Source of the DNA: Maribacter forsetii DSM 18668
Lineage (GTDB): Bacteria > Bacteroidota > Bacteroidia > Flavobacteriales > Flavobacteriaceae
Assembly: GCF_000744105.1 (NCBI RefSeq)
Contig: NZ_JQLH01000001.1
Span: 186,001 to 250,000, forward strand
DNA length: 64,000 nucleotides
Reading direction: 5' to 3'
Shown: positions 28,138 to 37,470 of the stretch, piece by piece
How positions within the stretch are numbered: the stretch's first letter is position 1
Layout of the letters: every line of letters begins with the position of its first letter
The notes under the pieces: model-generated
What the model was told of the DNA's origin: nothing
Database searches by the model: none
What the model saw: only the letters and a program-made list of their open reading frames with translations
Position numbers and translations under genes: made by a program

Positions 28138-30639
28138 TTACATATCTACAATAATAAACTCTGATCTACGGTTGAGGTAGTGTTGTTCTTCTGTACAGCG
28201 AACGGTACCGTCACATTCATTTATTAAGCGTTCTTCACCGTAACCAATAGCACTTTCAATTCGGCTTGCGTCTATACCTTGAGAAATAATATAATCTCTG
28301 GTAGATTTGGCACGTTTGTCTGATAGGTATTTGTTATATGCCGCAGCACCTCTTGAATCTGTATGGGATTCTATTTTTATGACCATATTGGGCGAGTCGT
28401 TCATTACTTCAATTAACTTGTCAAGTTCAACAGCTGCGTCTGTGCGTATATATGACTTGTCAAAATCAAAGTGGATCATTTCTGTCTTAAGTTTCTTAAT
28501 ACCGTTCTCAACGGCAATCATATCGTTAAGTTTTCTCATGGATACGTCAACATTGACGATTTCATTGTCCTTAGTTGCCGCTTCTCTGGTATCATCAAAG
28601 TACGTACCTTTTGTAGTCTTAAGAACATATCTTGTATCTGCATCTAAATCTTCGAAAATGAAGCTACCGTTTTCATCGGTTTGCATTTCCTTAAGTTTGA
28701 TGTTGTTCTCGTCAAGTAATTCTACTAATGCATTTGGCATTAAATCACCGGTAATCAATTCTGTTACAATACCGGAAATGGCATTTATACTGGTTGGTAT
28801 TTCTTCAAGTTGTAAAGTTTTAAAAGAATAGATATCGTCATCTCCCTTACCACCATCACGATTAGATGCAAAATATCCTTTTTGAGTTTCTTCATTAACT
28901 ATAAATGAAAAATCATCTTTACTACTATTTACAGGCTTACCTACATTACGTACTTCTAAAAAGCCAGCTTCATCATCAAAGGCAACTTCAAATACATCTA
29001 AGCCACCTAAACCTACATGGCCATCCGAAGAGAAATATAACTTCTTGTCATTTATAAAAGGAAACATTTCTTTATGCTCCGTATTAATTTCAGGTCCAAG
29101 ATTTCGTGGAGAAGAGAAAGAACCGTCTTCTAATACATCTACTACGAAAATATCTGTCTCACCAATACTACCTGGCATATCAGAAACAAAATATAATTGC
29201 TTTCCGTCAGGGCTCAAAGCAGGGTGACCGGTAGAGTAATTGTCACTGTTAAAAGAAACCTCTTCTGCCTCCAACCATTCATCGTTAACCTTCTTGGAAC
29301 GATAAATTTTAAGGTGATTAATTCCGTTTTTATCCCTTCTTAGTTTTTTACCATAATTGTTTCTAGTAAAATACATGGTCTCATTGTCAGGAGAGAAAGC
29401 CACTGAAGCTTCATGATATTTTGTGTTAATTTTTTTAGAGAACTTTATGGCGTCTTTAAAATCTTGTGATTCTTCATTTACCTTTGCAACAAATAAATCT
29501 AAATAGGGCTGGTTGTTCCATTTGTACTTTCTAGAGGTAAATATTGAAGAATCTTTTGCCGATGCATAAACCACTTCTTTACCGCCATAGTACATAGGTG
29601 AGAATTCTGAGTATTTAGAGTTAATAGAAAGATTGTTTATATCGAATTTTTCTTCCATTCTCAATAAGCCGTCTAAAACAATTTCATTCCGTTCGGTATT
29701 TTGTACTATCTCTTCCCCTGCCAATTTTCTATTGTATAGCTTTAATAGACGTTTAGATCTTTTATAATTTCCAATACCTTTAAGAGAGTGTGCATATTTA
29801 AATAGGTAGTCAGAACTCATGTCAGACTCATATTTAGTATACAGTATGTTATACCACTTATAGGCATTCTCCATATCGGTATTGAAGTAATGGGCATCGC
29901 CTGCTTTCTTTAAAACATCATATGAATACGCTTTTTCTCCTTTGGACAATGCTTGCTCATAAATTTTAGCAGCCTCTGCGTACCACATTTTATCAAAATA
30001 TTCATCTGCCCTTTTTATTTGTTTAGTTTTAGCGGATGGGTCGTTTTCTTTAGATGTGCTAAGCATTTCATAAGAAATATCTTCTACAGGTATTGGGTCT
30101 GTTACTGTATTAGTTTCTGGTGTAGTTTGTAATTCTAGAGTTGTGTCAATTTTCGAAACTGTAGTAGCTTCGTTATTAGAATAAATATCGTTGTTGATCA
30201 TTTTAAGAACCCAAACCTCATTATCATAACGATTATTAAATTCTGTTGAACAGTCGTTAAGGGCTTCTTCCCAAGAAGTATAATGATTTAAATAAAGATA
30301 GTAGAGTTGGTTTTGTGGGTTTTGAAAATACCCAGCATTAAACCCTTTTTTAGAAAGTTTCTTTACTTGAGACTTTAAATTTTTACTTTTAGAAAAAGTA
30401 CCCGAAATAACGTAGTAACCATTTTCAGCTTCTTCAATATCATAAAAGGCCCTGTAAGGAATTGAAAGCGCATCGGCAGCTCTTTGAAAATTCTTTTTGT
30501 CATTTTCCTCGTCTTCTGAAACAACGGGGTTATTGATATTATTTGACACTTCAGATTCAAGTTCATCTTGGAAACCTTGTGCTTGGGCAAAAACGATAAA
30601 GACCAGAAAAAATAAATTCAAAACACTTCTCATAGACAT
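28138..30639 (-). CDS. OmpA-family envelope protein with SPOR-like, TPR, PD40 and CarboxypepD_reg-like parts
   Basis: 833 residues. Order seen: signal peptide (MRSVLNLFFLVFIVFAQAQG); a SPOR-like segment at about 72-150 (GYYVISGTFSKSKN..., YLYLNHYTSWEEA); TPR-like helices at about 205-310 (ADEYFDKMWYAEAAKIYEQAL); PD40/WD40-like blades at about 340-620 with repeated SPDG/YFSSD-type motifs; a carboxypeptidase-regulatory-like fold at about 635-710 (ALVELLDENN..., DENGSFIFEDL); and a C-terminal OmpA domain from about 720 (IHFDFDKSYIR, ESHTDSRG, LSDKRA, NRRSEFIIV). The TPR-PD40-CRD-OmpA order resembles PorE of T9SS and OmpA proteins paired with SprF-like genes. It likely links outer membrane and peptidoglycan. 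The SPOR-like N-terminus is a less usual addition. T9SS involvement is inference. Confidence 0.88.
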   Translation of the reverse strand: MSMRSVLNLFFLVFIVFAQAQGFQDELESEVSNNINNPVVSEDEENDKKNFQRAADALSIPYRAFYDIEEAENGYYVISGTFSKSKNLKSQVKKLSKKGFNAGYFQNPQNQLYYLYLNHYTSWEEALNDCSTEFNNRYDNEVWVLKMINNDIYSNNEATTVSKIDTTLELQTTPETNTVTDPIPVEDISYEMLSTSKENDPSAKTKQIKRADEYFDKMWYAEAAKIYEQALSKGEKAYSYDVLKKAGDAHYFNTDMENAYKWYNILYTKYESDMSSDYLFKYAHSLKGIGNYKRSKRLLKLYNRKLAGEEIVQNTERNEIVLDGLLRMEEKFDINNLSINSKYSEFSPMYYGGKEVVYASAKDSSIFTSRKYKWNNQPYLDLFVAKVNEESQDFKDAIKFSKKINTKYHEASVAFSPDNETMYFTRNNYGKKLRRDKNGINHLKIYRSKKVNDEWLEAEEVSFNSDNYSTGHPALSPDGKQLYFVSDMPGSIGETDIFVVDVLEDGSFSSPRNLGPEINTEHKEMFPFINDKKLYFSSDGHVGLGGLDVFEVAFDDEAGFLEVRNVGKPVNSSKDDFSFIVNEETQKGYFASNRDGGKGDDDIYSFKTLQLEEIPTSINAISGIVTELITGDLMPNALVELLDENNIKLKEMQTDENGSFIFEDLDADTRYVLKTTKGTYFDDTREAATKDNEIVNVDVSMRKLNDMIAVENGIKKLKTEMIHFDFDKSYIRTDAAVELDKLIEVMNDSPNMVIKIESHTDSRGAAAYNKYLSDKRAKSTRDYIISQGIDASRIESAIGYGEERLINECDGTVRCTEEQHYLNRRSEFIIVDM

Positions 30640-30911
30640 AATTCTTAGTTGAACGTTACAATCAACTGGGGTTTTAAGTATAGTACCAACGGTTAGTTAG
30701 AGATTTTTAGTACTATATATCTAACGAAATTAGCAGTAAAGTGATATTCTAAATATTAAATGTTGTGAAAGAGGGTTTTTATGTCGTGTATGTGTAGTAT
30801 TAGGTAGCCTTAGACTGCGAAAACTCCAGTTAAACGGTTTAATTGTACGTTTTGTAGATGATTTAATAATATAGATTGATTGTCTATTCTGGCAACCACA
30901 ATATTGAAAAC
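30640..30911. other. Spacer upstream of the OmpA-family gene
   Basis: About 270 bases that should contain the OmpA-gene promoter on the - strand. No exact TAnnTTTG box is visible on that strand and no reading frame is credible. Confidence 0.35.
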
Positions 30912-30938
30912 AAAAAAAGCCCTGATTATCAGGGCTTT
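30912..30938 (-). terminator. Terminator after tatA
   Basis: A perfect 10-bp stem AAAGCCCTGA/TCAGGGCTTT (30916-30925 and 30929-30938) with a 3-base loop. On the - strand it is followed by a run of seven T. It lies 27 bases past the tatA stop. Confidence 0.88.
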
Positions 30939-30964
30939 ATAAATTATGTGAGCGACTATTTTAG

Positions 30965-31153
30965 TTATTGGTCGTTCTTCTTCTCTTCTAGTTGTTCATC
31001 TTCTTTGGAAGCATCCTTAAATTCTTTGATTCCACTACCTAATCCTCTCATTAGTTCCGGAATTTTTTTTCCTCCGAATAATAGTAGAATTACGACTACC
31101 ACTAATATGATTTGTGGAGCGCCTATGGCTAAAAAAGTAGATAATATTGTCAT
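30965..31153 (-). CDS. tatA: Sec-independent protein translocase subunit TatA
   Basis: 62 residues from the Met at 31153. One membrane helix (APQIILVVVVILLLFGG) leads through the FGGKKIPELMRGLGSGI hinge into an acidic amphipathic tail ending EEKKNDQ. This is the TatA/B architecture of the twin-arginine pathway, which exports folded proteins. An upstream Met at 31180 would add nine residues, but a -7 box at 31178-31185 would then lie over the start codon, so I prefer 31153. No tatC is present in the window. Confidence 0.9.
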   Translation of the reverse strand: MTILSTFLAIGAPQIILVVVVILLLFGGKKIPELMRGLGSGIKEFKDASKEDEQLEEKKNDQ

Positions 31154-31177
31154 AAGACTATGATTTAAAATGGATTT

Positions 31178-31185
31178 CAAAGATA
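31178..31185 (-). promoter_or_regulatory. -7 promoter element for tatA
   Basis: On the - strand this reads TATCTTTG, an exact TAnnTTTG match, 24 bases upstream of the ATG at 31153. It argues against the more distant start at 31180. Confidence 0.5.
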
Positions 31186-31334
31186 CTAAAAAGTACTAAA
31201 GAAAAGAGCAGTAAATGTAAATAGGTTTTACTTAATCGACAATTTAACTATAAATTAAGTAGATAGGTGATAACAGTAGTAACTAATGCTATTATATTTC
31301 ACTTAAGAAACGGTAAAAACTAAAATTCTAAGTT

Positions 31335-31342
31335 TATCTTTG
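31335..31342 (+). promoter_or_regulatory. -7 promoter element for the M23 peptidase gene, very close to the start codon
   Basis: TATCTTTG matches TAnnTTTG exactly and ends 5 bases before the ATG at 31348. Transcription would start at or next to the start codon. Confidence 0.45.
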
Positions 31343-31347
31343 TTAAG

Positions 31348-32220
31348 ATGGCCAAAAAGAAAGTCAAAAAAAGAAAGGAAATAAAAAGGAAACTTCTTCA
31401 CAAGTATCGTTTGGTAATACTAAACGAAAGTACTTTTGAAGAGAAAATTTCTTTTAAGTTAAGTAGACTTAATGTATTTGTGACGGGATCACTATTTATG
31501 ATTACCTTAATAGGGCTTACAACACTACTTATTGCCTTTACGCCATTACGAGAATATATACCGGGTTATTCATCTACTAGACTAAAAAAAGAAGCTACAG
31601 AACTTACCTATAAAACAGATTCTTTAATTAGAACTTTAAATTATACCAATAAGTATTTAGATAATATTCGTATGGTATTAAAGGGTGATATTGAAAATAA
31701 CGTTGTCAATAGAGATTCTCTTTTTCAACAGTTTAAATTGGATCCCGCTTCCGTAGATTTAAACCCCATTAAAGAAGATTCATTATTGCGGGCAGAAGTT
31801 GCACTTGAAGATAAATACAACTTATTCGAAAGAACAATTGACAAGAAAAATTTGGTCTTGTTCACTCCCGTTTCAGGATCAGTTACAATGGGTTTTAATC
31901 CGAATGAAAAACATTATGCAGTAGATATCACTGCTAAAACCGATAGCCCTGTAAAGGCAGTTGCAAACGGTACGGTCATTTTTTCTGAATGGACGGCAGA
32001 TACAGGATATGTAATTATAATTGAGCACGAAGGCGGATTATTAAGTGTGTATAAGCACAACGGTTCTTTGTCTAAATATCAAGGTAATATTGTAAGAGGC
32101 GGTGAAGTAATTGCTGCTGTAGGTAATACGGGCGAGCTTACCACAGGACCTCATCTACATTTTGAAATTTGGGACAACGGAACACCTATTGATCCTTTAA
32201 ATTATATAGATTTTAATTAG
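31348..32220 (+). CDS. M23 family metallopeptidase (peptidoglycan endopeptidase)
   Basis: 290 residues: a basic cytoplasmic N-terminus (MAKKKVKKRKEIKRK), one membrane helix at about 50-72, a short coiled segment, and a C-terminal LytM/M23 domain at about 175-285. Zinc-site motifs are visible as HYAVDI and the HxH of GPHLHFEIW. It would cleave peptide cross-links of peptidoglycan in the periplasm while anchored in the inner membrane. The GH3 gene starts 6 bases after its stop. Confidence 0.92.
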   Translation: MAKKKVKKRKEIKRKLLHKYRLVILNESTFEEKISFKLSRLNVFVTGSLFMITLIGLTTLLIAFTPLREYIPGYSSTRLKKEATELTYKTDSLIRTLNYTNKYLDNIRMVLKGDIENNVVNRDSLFQQFKLDPASVDLNPIKEDSLLRAEVALEDKYNLFERTIDKKNLVLFTPVSGSVTMGFNPNEKHYAVDITAKTDSPVKAVANGTVIFSEWTADTGYVIIIEHEGGLLSVYKHNGSLSKYQGNIVRGGEVIAAVGNTGELTTGPHLHFEIWDNGTPIDPLNYIDFN

Positions 32221-32226
32221 AACGAA

Positions 32227-33732
32227 ATGTCTTTAAAGACCATTGCTGCCAAAATATTTGCACATCGCATTGCCAAGAGAACGGCTAAATGGGTAGATAA
32301 CCCTATTGAAACACAAGAAAAGGTTTTTAGAAGCTTAATTTCAAAGGCAAGCGATACTAGGTTTGGTAAGGATCATGGTTTTAAAACCATTAAAAAGCAT
32401 AGCGATTTTATAGCTCAGGTTCCTATTAGGGATTACGAAGAACTTAAGGATTATGTGAATTTATCAGTCGCAGGGGAAGAAGATATTCTATGGCCGGGAA
32501 AACCATTATACTTTGCAAAAACCTCTGGAACTACTTCTGGAGCAAAATATATACCCATTACAGAAGGTAGTATTAAAGAACAAGTAAAAGCATCTAGAAA
32601 TGCCATTCTTAATTACATACATGAAAGTGGTAATGCAGATTTTGTAACCGGTAAAATGATATTTTTACAGGGCAGCCCTGTTTTAACAGAGAAAAACGGA
32701 GTAAAATTAGGTAGGCTTTCTGGTATTTCGGCACATTATGTTCCTAATTATTTGCAGAAAAATAGAATGCCAAGTTGGGAAACTAATTGCATTGAGGATT
32801 GGGAAACGAAAGTGAATGCCATTGTTGAAGAAACCAAGAATGAAGATATGACGGTAATTGCCGGTATACCATCATGGGTTCAAATGTACTTTGAAAAACT
32901 AAAGGAAAATACCAATGAGTATGTAGGTGATTTGTTCAAGAATTTTGAACTTTTCATTTATGGCGGAGTAAACTATGAACCATATCGAAAGAAATTTGAG
33001 ACATTAATTGGTAGAAAGGTAGCAAGCATAGAACTGTTTCCGGCAAGTGAAGGTTTCTTTGCCTATCAGAATTCTCAGACAGAAAAAGGTATGTTGCTGC
33101 TTTTAGATGCAGGAATATTTTATGAGTTCGTAAGATCAGAAGAATTTTTTGACGAGCATCCAAAAAGAATCACTTTAAAAGATGTGGAGATTGGCATTGA
33201 TTACGTTATGATCATTACCACAAATGCTGGATTATGGGCATACAACTTAGGTGATACCATTCGGTTTATTTCAACGTATCCTTTCAAAATTCTAGTATCT
33301 GGGCGTATTAAGCATTTTATTTCTGCTTTTGGGGAACACGTTATTGCCAAAGAAGTGGAAGAGGCTATGTTGGTAGCTACAAAGGCAACCGATGCCAGTG
33401 TAAGTGAATTTACGGTGGCACCACAAATTACTCCGAAAGAAAATGAATTGCCTTATCATGAGTGGTTTATAGAATTTGAGAAATTACCGTCTGATATGGC
33501 GCTATTTATACAAGAATTAGATTCGGCACTTCAAAAACAAAACAGTTATTATTATGACCTTATTGTAGGTAAGGTGCTGCAAACTTTAAAAGTAACCGCT
33601 GTGGAAAGTGGAGGTTTTTTAGAGTACATGAAATCAATAGGTAAGCTCGGTGGACAAAACAAAGTTCAGCGGCTATCTAACGACCGAAAAGTGGTTAAGG
33701 GACTGTCAAAATATAAGGTTGATAACAACTAG
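32227..33732 (+). CDS. GH3 auxin-responsive promoter family protein
   Basis: 501 residues matching the GH3 family of acyl-adenylate enzymes. The ATP-binding motif reads FAKTSGTTSGAKYIP; later segments are YGGVNYEPY, ELFPASEGFF and TTNAGLWAYNLGDTIRF, all in the expected order. Plant members conjugate amino acids to hormones; the bacterial substrate is unknown. The gene is common in Flavobacteriia next to an M23 peptidase and probably shares a transcript with it here (6-base gap). Cytoplasmic; no signal peptide. Confidence 0.9.
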   Translation: MSLKTIAAKIFAHRIAKRTAKWVDNPIETQEKVFRSLISKASDTRFGKDHGFKTIKKHSDFIAQVPIRDYEELKDYVNLSVAGEEDILWPGKPLYFAKTSGTTSGAKYIPITEGSIKEQVKASRNAILNYIHESGNADFVTGKMIFLQGSPVLTEKNGVKLGRLSGISAHYVPNYLQKNRMPSWETNCIEDWETKVNAIVEETKNEDMTVIAGIPSWVQMYFEKLKENTNEYVGDLFKNFELFIYGGVNYEPYRKKFETLIGRKVASIELFPASEGFFAYQNSQTEKGMLLLLDAGIFYEFVRSEEFFDEHPKRITLKDVEIGIDYVMIITTNAGLWAYNLGDTIRFISTYPFKILVSGRIKHFISAFGEHVIAKEVEEAMLVATKATDASVSEFTVAPQITPKENELPYHEWFIEFEKLPSDMALFIQELDSALQKQNSYYYDLIVGKVLQTLKVTAVESGGFLEYMKSIGKLGGQNKVQRLSNDRKVVKGLSKYKVDNN

Positions 33733-33778
33733 CTTTTAAATAACAAATTATAAATCGTAATTTCGTTTGAAATCATAA

Positions 33779-35461
33779 ATGGGAAAAGCAATAACAACAA
33801 CAAGAGCGCAAGAGTCTACAAATGCCATAGAACGCATGTATATTACTATGCGTCATCTTTTTAATAGAGGTTTTTATAAGCCAAACGGAGTGTCTGGTGA
33901 AGCTCTAAAAAATGCCTTACTACAATTAAGACCTGAAATATATGGTTCTTTAGGAGAAGATAAGGCAGAGTTAAGTGGCTTAATTTATGTGCTCGAAAGG
34001 TTACCTGAAGGTATTGAACAATGTTCATTCATAAATTTAACTTCAGATGAAGGTTATGGTATTTCTCATATTAACCCAATCATTCCACCCAAAAGAAGAA
34101 GAAACTGTTATCGTATTGATGATGAGCAAATGAATATTGAAATCACTAGAGGTCGTTCAGACATCTATGATATTCTTACTCACCTAACTTTCTTATTCAT
34201 TGAATCTGAAAAAATATGTAAACGTGTTTTAATAACAGATACAGAAAGAACTATAAGAGATTGGACGAAGCTTGAGGCAGCGGTTAAAAATGAAGATTTG
34301 TCTCAAGCTGAGCGAGAAATTGCTCTTATACACACAGCAAACATTTTAGGTAGGTCTTTTGAAGAAATCTTAGAAGTCTATAAAAAGTTTAGCACTAAAA
34401 CCAACCCTGATAGATTTTTAAAAGTGATTTATTGGTTAGGTAAACTAGCCTTAGATGAAGAAATCTCAGGTGAAAAAAGAGCGGTTACATTTAGTGCTTT
34501 GCTAAGAGAGCGATTAGGACATCATATTCATGGAGAAAGATGGGCAAATAACATTAAGGAGGTTTTAACTAAAAATAACCTTATGCATAGACCAATTCAT
34601 ATTATCTCTGCGAATATGCATAGTGTCATGAATTCTTTATTTGCCAAAGCAGCTCTTAAAAAGGAGTTTCCAAATACAGATTCATTAGAAATTTTTGAAG
34701 CACTTAGTAGCTCTGGTAATGCAGCGTTAAGAAAAAAAGTAACCGACCTGGCTGAGAAGAACGGTATGATCATTATGGATGATACCTCAGGAACTAATAT
34801 AGATGTACAAATATTTGATACGGCAAAAATAAAAATTAACAATTGCTCGTACGAGTTTTCTGAAGAAGAAGTTGATAAAAAACCTGTTATATTTGTAATG
34901 GATTACGCATTTGGCGAGCAGGCGTATGAAACAATTGATGAATTATTGAAACCATACAATACCAAAAAGAACAATGTGTCTTTGATAAATGTTGATTCTG
35001 TTTCAATAATGGGAAAAGCAGGTATTCTAGAAGGTGGAAAAGGAGACTTAATGATACCTTCTGCACATATATTTGAAGGAACAGCAGATAATTACCCATT
35101 TAAAAATGAATTGTGTGCTAAAGACTTTGAAGGTTACGGCTTAGAGGTTTTTGAAGGTACGATGGTGACTGTTTTAGGAACATCACTTCAAAACAAAGAC
35201 ATTTTGAAGTTCTTTCATAAATCAACTTGGAATGTAATTGGTTTAGAGATGGAAGGTGTGCATTACCAAAAAGCAATACAATCAGCTTCTAAGATAAGAA
35301 AGAGTATTGGAGAAGATGTAAAGGTACGTTATGCCTATTATGCATCAGATAACCCTTTAGAAACCGGAAGTACACTAGCATCTGGTGGATTAGGTACAAC
35401 AGGGGTAAAACCAACGTACTTAATTACTGATAAAATTTTAAAGCAAATATTTAACACATAG
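33779..35461 (+). CDS. DUF6909-type protein with nucleosidase-like C-terminal motifs
   Basis: 560 residues, no signal peptide. The family matches what I remember as DUF6909, conserved and uncharacterised in Bacteroidota. The N-terminal half is mainly helical (MRHLFNRGFYKP..., YDILTHLTFLFIESE). In the C-terminal half, GLEMEGVHYQKA (about 488-499) is followed about 25 residues later by ASDNPLETGS (about 523). That is the spacing of the (V/D)ME(A/G/S) and SD motifs that bind ribose and purine in nucleoside phosphorylases and AMP nucleosidase. A nucleotide-hydrolase role is therefore possible but unproven. The Wzz-like gene starts right after the stop, so this gene may be the first of the long polysaccharide transcript. 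Confidence 0.7.
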   Translation: MGKAITTTRAQESTNAIERMYITMRHLFNRGFYKPNGVSGEALKNALLQLRPEIYGSLGEDKAELSGLIYVLERLPEGIEQCSFINLTSDEGYGISHINPIIPPKRRRNCYRIDDEQMNIEITRGRSDIYDILTHLTFLFIESEKICKRVLITDTERTIRDWTKLEAAVKNEDLSQAEREIALIHTANILGRSFEEILEVYKKFSTKTNPDRFLKVIYWLGKLALDEEISGEKRAVTFSALLRERLGHHIHGERWANNIKEVLTKNNLMHRPIHIISANMHSVMNSLFAKAALKKEFPNTDSLEIFEALSSSGNAALRKKVTDLAEKNGMIIMDDTSGTNIDVQIFDTAKIKINNCSYEFSEEEVDKKPVIFVMDYAFGEQAYETIDELLKPYNTKKNNVSLINVDSVSIMGKAGILEGGKGDLMIPSAHIFEGTADNYPFKNELCAKDFEGYGLEVFEGTMVTVLGTSLQNKDILKFFHKSTWNVIGLEMEGVHYQKAIQSASKIRKSIGEDVKVRYAYYASDNPLETGSTLASGGLGTTGVKPTYLITDKILKQIFNT

Positions 35462-35462
35462 A

Positions 35463-36458
35463 ATGGCAAGCAATCAACAACCATCTACTCAAAACAATTC
35501 TGATGAAATTGATTTGGGACAATTATTTCAATTAATAGTAAGAGGCTTTAATGCCATTTTTCGCTGGGTTTTAAGAGTATTTCTATACCTTAAAAAGAAT
35601 ATGCTTTTACTTATCGGTCTTGTCGTCGTTGGCCTTGCAATTGGTTATGGTTTAAACCAAATTATATCAAAAAAGTATAAAACCGAGGTGATTGTAAAAC
35701 CTCAAATTGAAAGTAAAAATTACTTATATGATGTTGTAGCCGAGATTCAATCTAATATTAAGTCAAAAGACACCTTGTTTTTTATATCTATAGGTATAGA
35801 AGATGTAGATTTTAACGGTTTGGATATTGAAATATCTAGAGTAGCTGAGGTTGGTAATTCAGAGAGTGATCTTAAATATTTAGAGTTACTTCAAAGTTTT
35901 GAAAATACAGATGCCATAGCAGATATTGTTAGGGCAGAGTTACAGAATAAGAGTTCATTTAACCATAGAATTACATTCTACTATAAAAACGCTGATTTTG
36001 GAAGGGAATTTGCTCAAAAAATATTAAACTATATTAATACTAATACGTATTTCAATAGACTTTTAGAAGTGCATAAAGGTAATGCAAAAGCTCGCATTTT
36101 AGAAGATCAAAAGCTGTTGGCTCAAGTTGATCAAATTATAACTAACTATACGACAGGTTTAGCAAGCAAAGAGAGTTCCTCTTCAAATGATAGAATTGTT
36201 TTAGACAATCAAGATCAAGTCAATATTGCTGATGTTTTTGAGTATAAAACAGGTTTAATTAGAGATATTGAAACTAAGAAGTTAGAATTAGAAGAGCGAA
36301 CAGTACCGGTGAGTATTATTAACTTAGGTCAACCTCAAGTAGAGCAAAAGTCGTTTTTCGGTGAAAGCCTTGTATTGATACCTATTATATTTGTTTCGGT
36401 GTTTTTTATATTGTCAGCCTTGGTTTATTTAAATCGAAAATCAAAATCTATACTGTAA
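35463..36458 (+). CDS. Wzz-like chain-length/polysaccharide co-polymerase protein
   Basis: 331 residues with two membrane helices, one at about 47-68 (LLLIGLVVVGLAIGYGL) and one near the C-terminus at about 303-324, enclosing a periplasmic domain with a helical middle. This is the topology of Wzz/PCP proteins that set polysaccharide chain length. The conserved Wzz N-terminal sequence is only loosely present and no tyrosine-kinase domain is attached. Position at the head of the locus, 3 bases before rfbB, supports the role. The name is by topology and context rather than a diagnostic motif. Confidence 0.65.
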   Translation: MASNQQPSTQNNSDEIDLGQLFQLIVRGFNAIFRWVLRVFLYLKKNMLLLIGLVVVGLAIGYGLNQIISKKYKTEVIVKPQIESKNYLYDVVAEIQSNIKSKDTLFFISIGIEDVDFNGLDIEISRVAEVGNSESDLKYLELLQSFENTDAIADIVRAELQNKSSFNHRITFYYKNADFGREFAQKILNYINTNTYFNRLLEVHKGNAKARILEDQKLLAQVDQIITNYTTGLASKESSSSNDRIVLDNQDQVNIADVFEYKTGLIRDIETKKLELEERTVPVSIINLGQPQVEQKSFFGESLVLIPIIFVSVFFILSALVYLNRKSKSIL

Positions 36459-36461
36459 TTT

Positions 36462-37466
36462 ATGGTTCACCACCAATCTAACAAGACAATTTTAATTACT
36501 GGTGGAGCTGGTTTTATTGGGAGTAATTTTATTCCTTTTTTTTTAGATAAAAATCCAAGTATCAATGTCGTAAATTTAGATGTATTGACATATGCTGGAG
36601 ATTTGGGAAACCTTAAGGAAGTTGAGAAACACCCAAATTATACATTCATAAAAGGAGATATATGCGATAAACTTATGGTTAAGCATTTATTTGAGGATTA
36701 TAACATTAGTGGCGTAATAAATTTTGCAGCAGAATCTCATGTAGATAATTCAATAGATTCACCGAGACAATTCATAAAAACAAATATAGAAGGTACTTTT
36801 AATCTTTTAGAAAATGCCAGGATTTTTTGGAAGGGTAAAAACAATAAGTTCCATCATATATCAACGGATGAAGTGTATGGGTCTTTAGGTGAAAATGGAT
36901 TCTTCACAGAGGAATCGAACTACCAGCCAAATAGCCCCTACAGTGCATCTAAGGCATCTTCTGATTTTTTGGTCAGAAGTTATCATCATACATATGGCAT
37001 GAATGTGGTAACTAGTAATTGTTCCAATAATTATGGTCCTAAACAACATGATGAAAAATTGATTCCTACAATAATTAGGTCTGCCATCAATGGTTTAAAG
37101 ATTCCCATTTATGGGAATGGAAAAAATGTAAGAGACTGGTTATTTGTTAATGATCATTGTACAGGTATAGACTCTATTTTTCACAAAGGAAAAGCGGGAG
37201 AAACTTATTTGTTAGGAGGGAATAATGAATACGATAATTTGACAATAGCGACGAAGATTTGTGAAATTTTAGATTTAAAAATCCCTAAGAAAAAGGGAAG
37301 TTTTAAAAAACAAATTGAATTTGTTGAAGATCGTCTAGGACACGATTTTAGGTATGCAATTGATGCGTCAAAGGTTTTAAAAGAACTAAGTTGGAAAGCC
37401 AATGAAAGCTTTGATACTGGTCTAGAGAAAACTGTTCAATGGTATTTAAACAAATATCAACTTTAA
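36462..37466 (+). CDS. rfbB: dTDP-glucose 4,6-dehydratase
   Basis: 334 residues, an extended SDR. Seen: Rossmann motif TGGAGFIGSNF, the HVDNSI segment, the catalytic HISTDEVYGSLG and the YSASKASSD (YxxxK) motif. It dehydrates dTDP-glucose to dTDP-4-keto-6-deoxyglucose, the second step toward dTDP-L-rhamnose. It is followed by rfbA, rfbC and rfbD with gaps or overlaps of a few bases. Confidence 0.96.
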   Translation: MVHHQSNKTILITGGAGFIGSNFIPFFLDKNPSINVVNLDVLTYAGDLGNLKEVEKHPNYTFIKGDICDKLMVKHLFEDYNISGVINFAAESHVDNSIDSPRQFIKTNIEGTFNLLENARIFWKGKNNKFHHISTDEVYGSLGENGFFTEESNYQPNSPYSASKASSDFLVRSYHHTYGMNVVTSNCSNNYGPKQHDEKLIPTIIRSAINGLKIPIYGNGKNVRDWLFVNDHCTGIDSIFHKGKAGETYLLGGNNEYDNLTIATKICEILDLKIPKKKGSFKKQIEFVEDRLGHDFRYAIDASKVLKELSWKANESFDTGLEKTVQWYLNKYQL

Positions 37467-37470
37467 ATTT

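Noticed and set aside
28307..28831. A 174-codon + strand frame antisense to the OmpA-family gene
   Set aside because: Ser/Leu-rich shadow of the OmpA domain region; no homologous motif and no start context.
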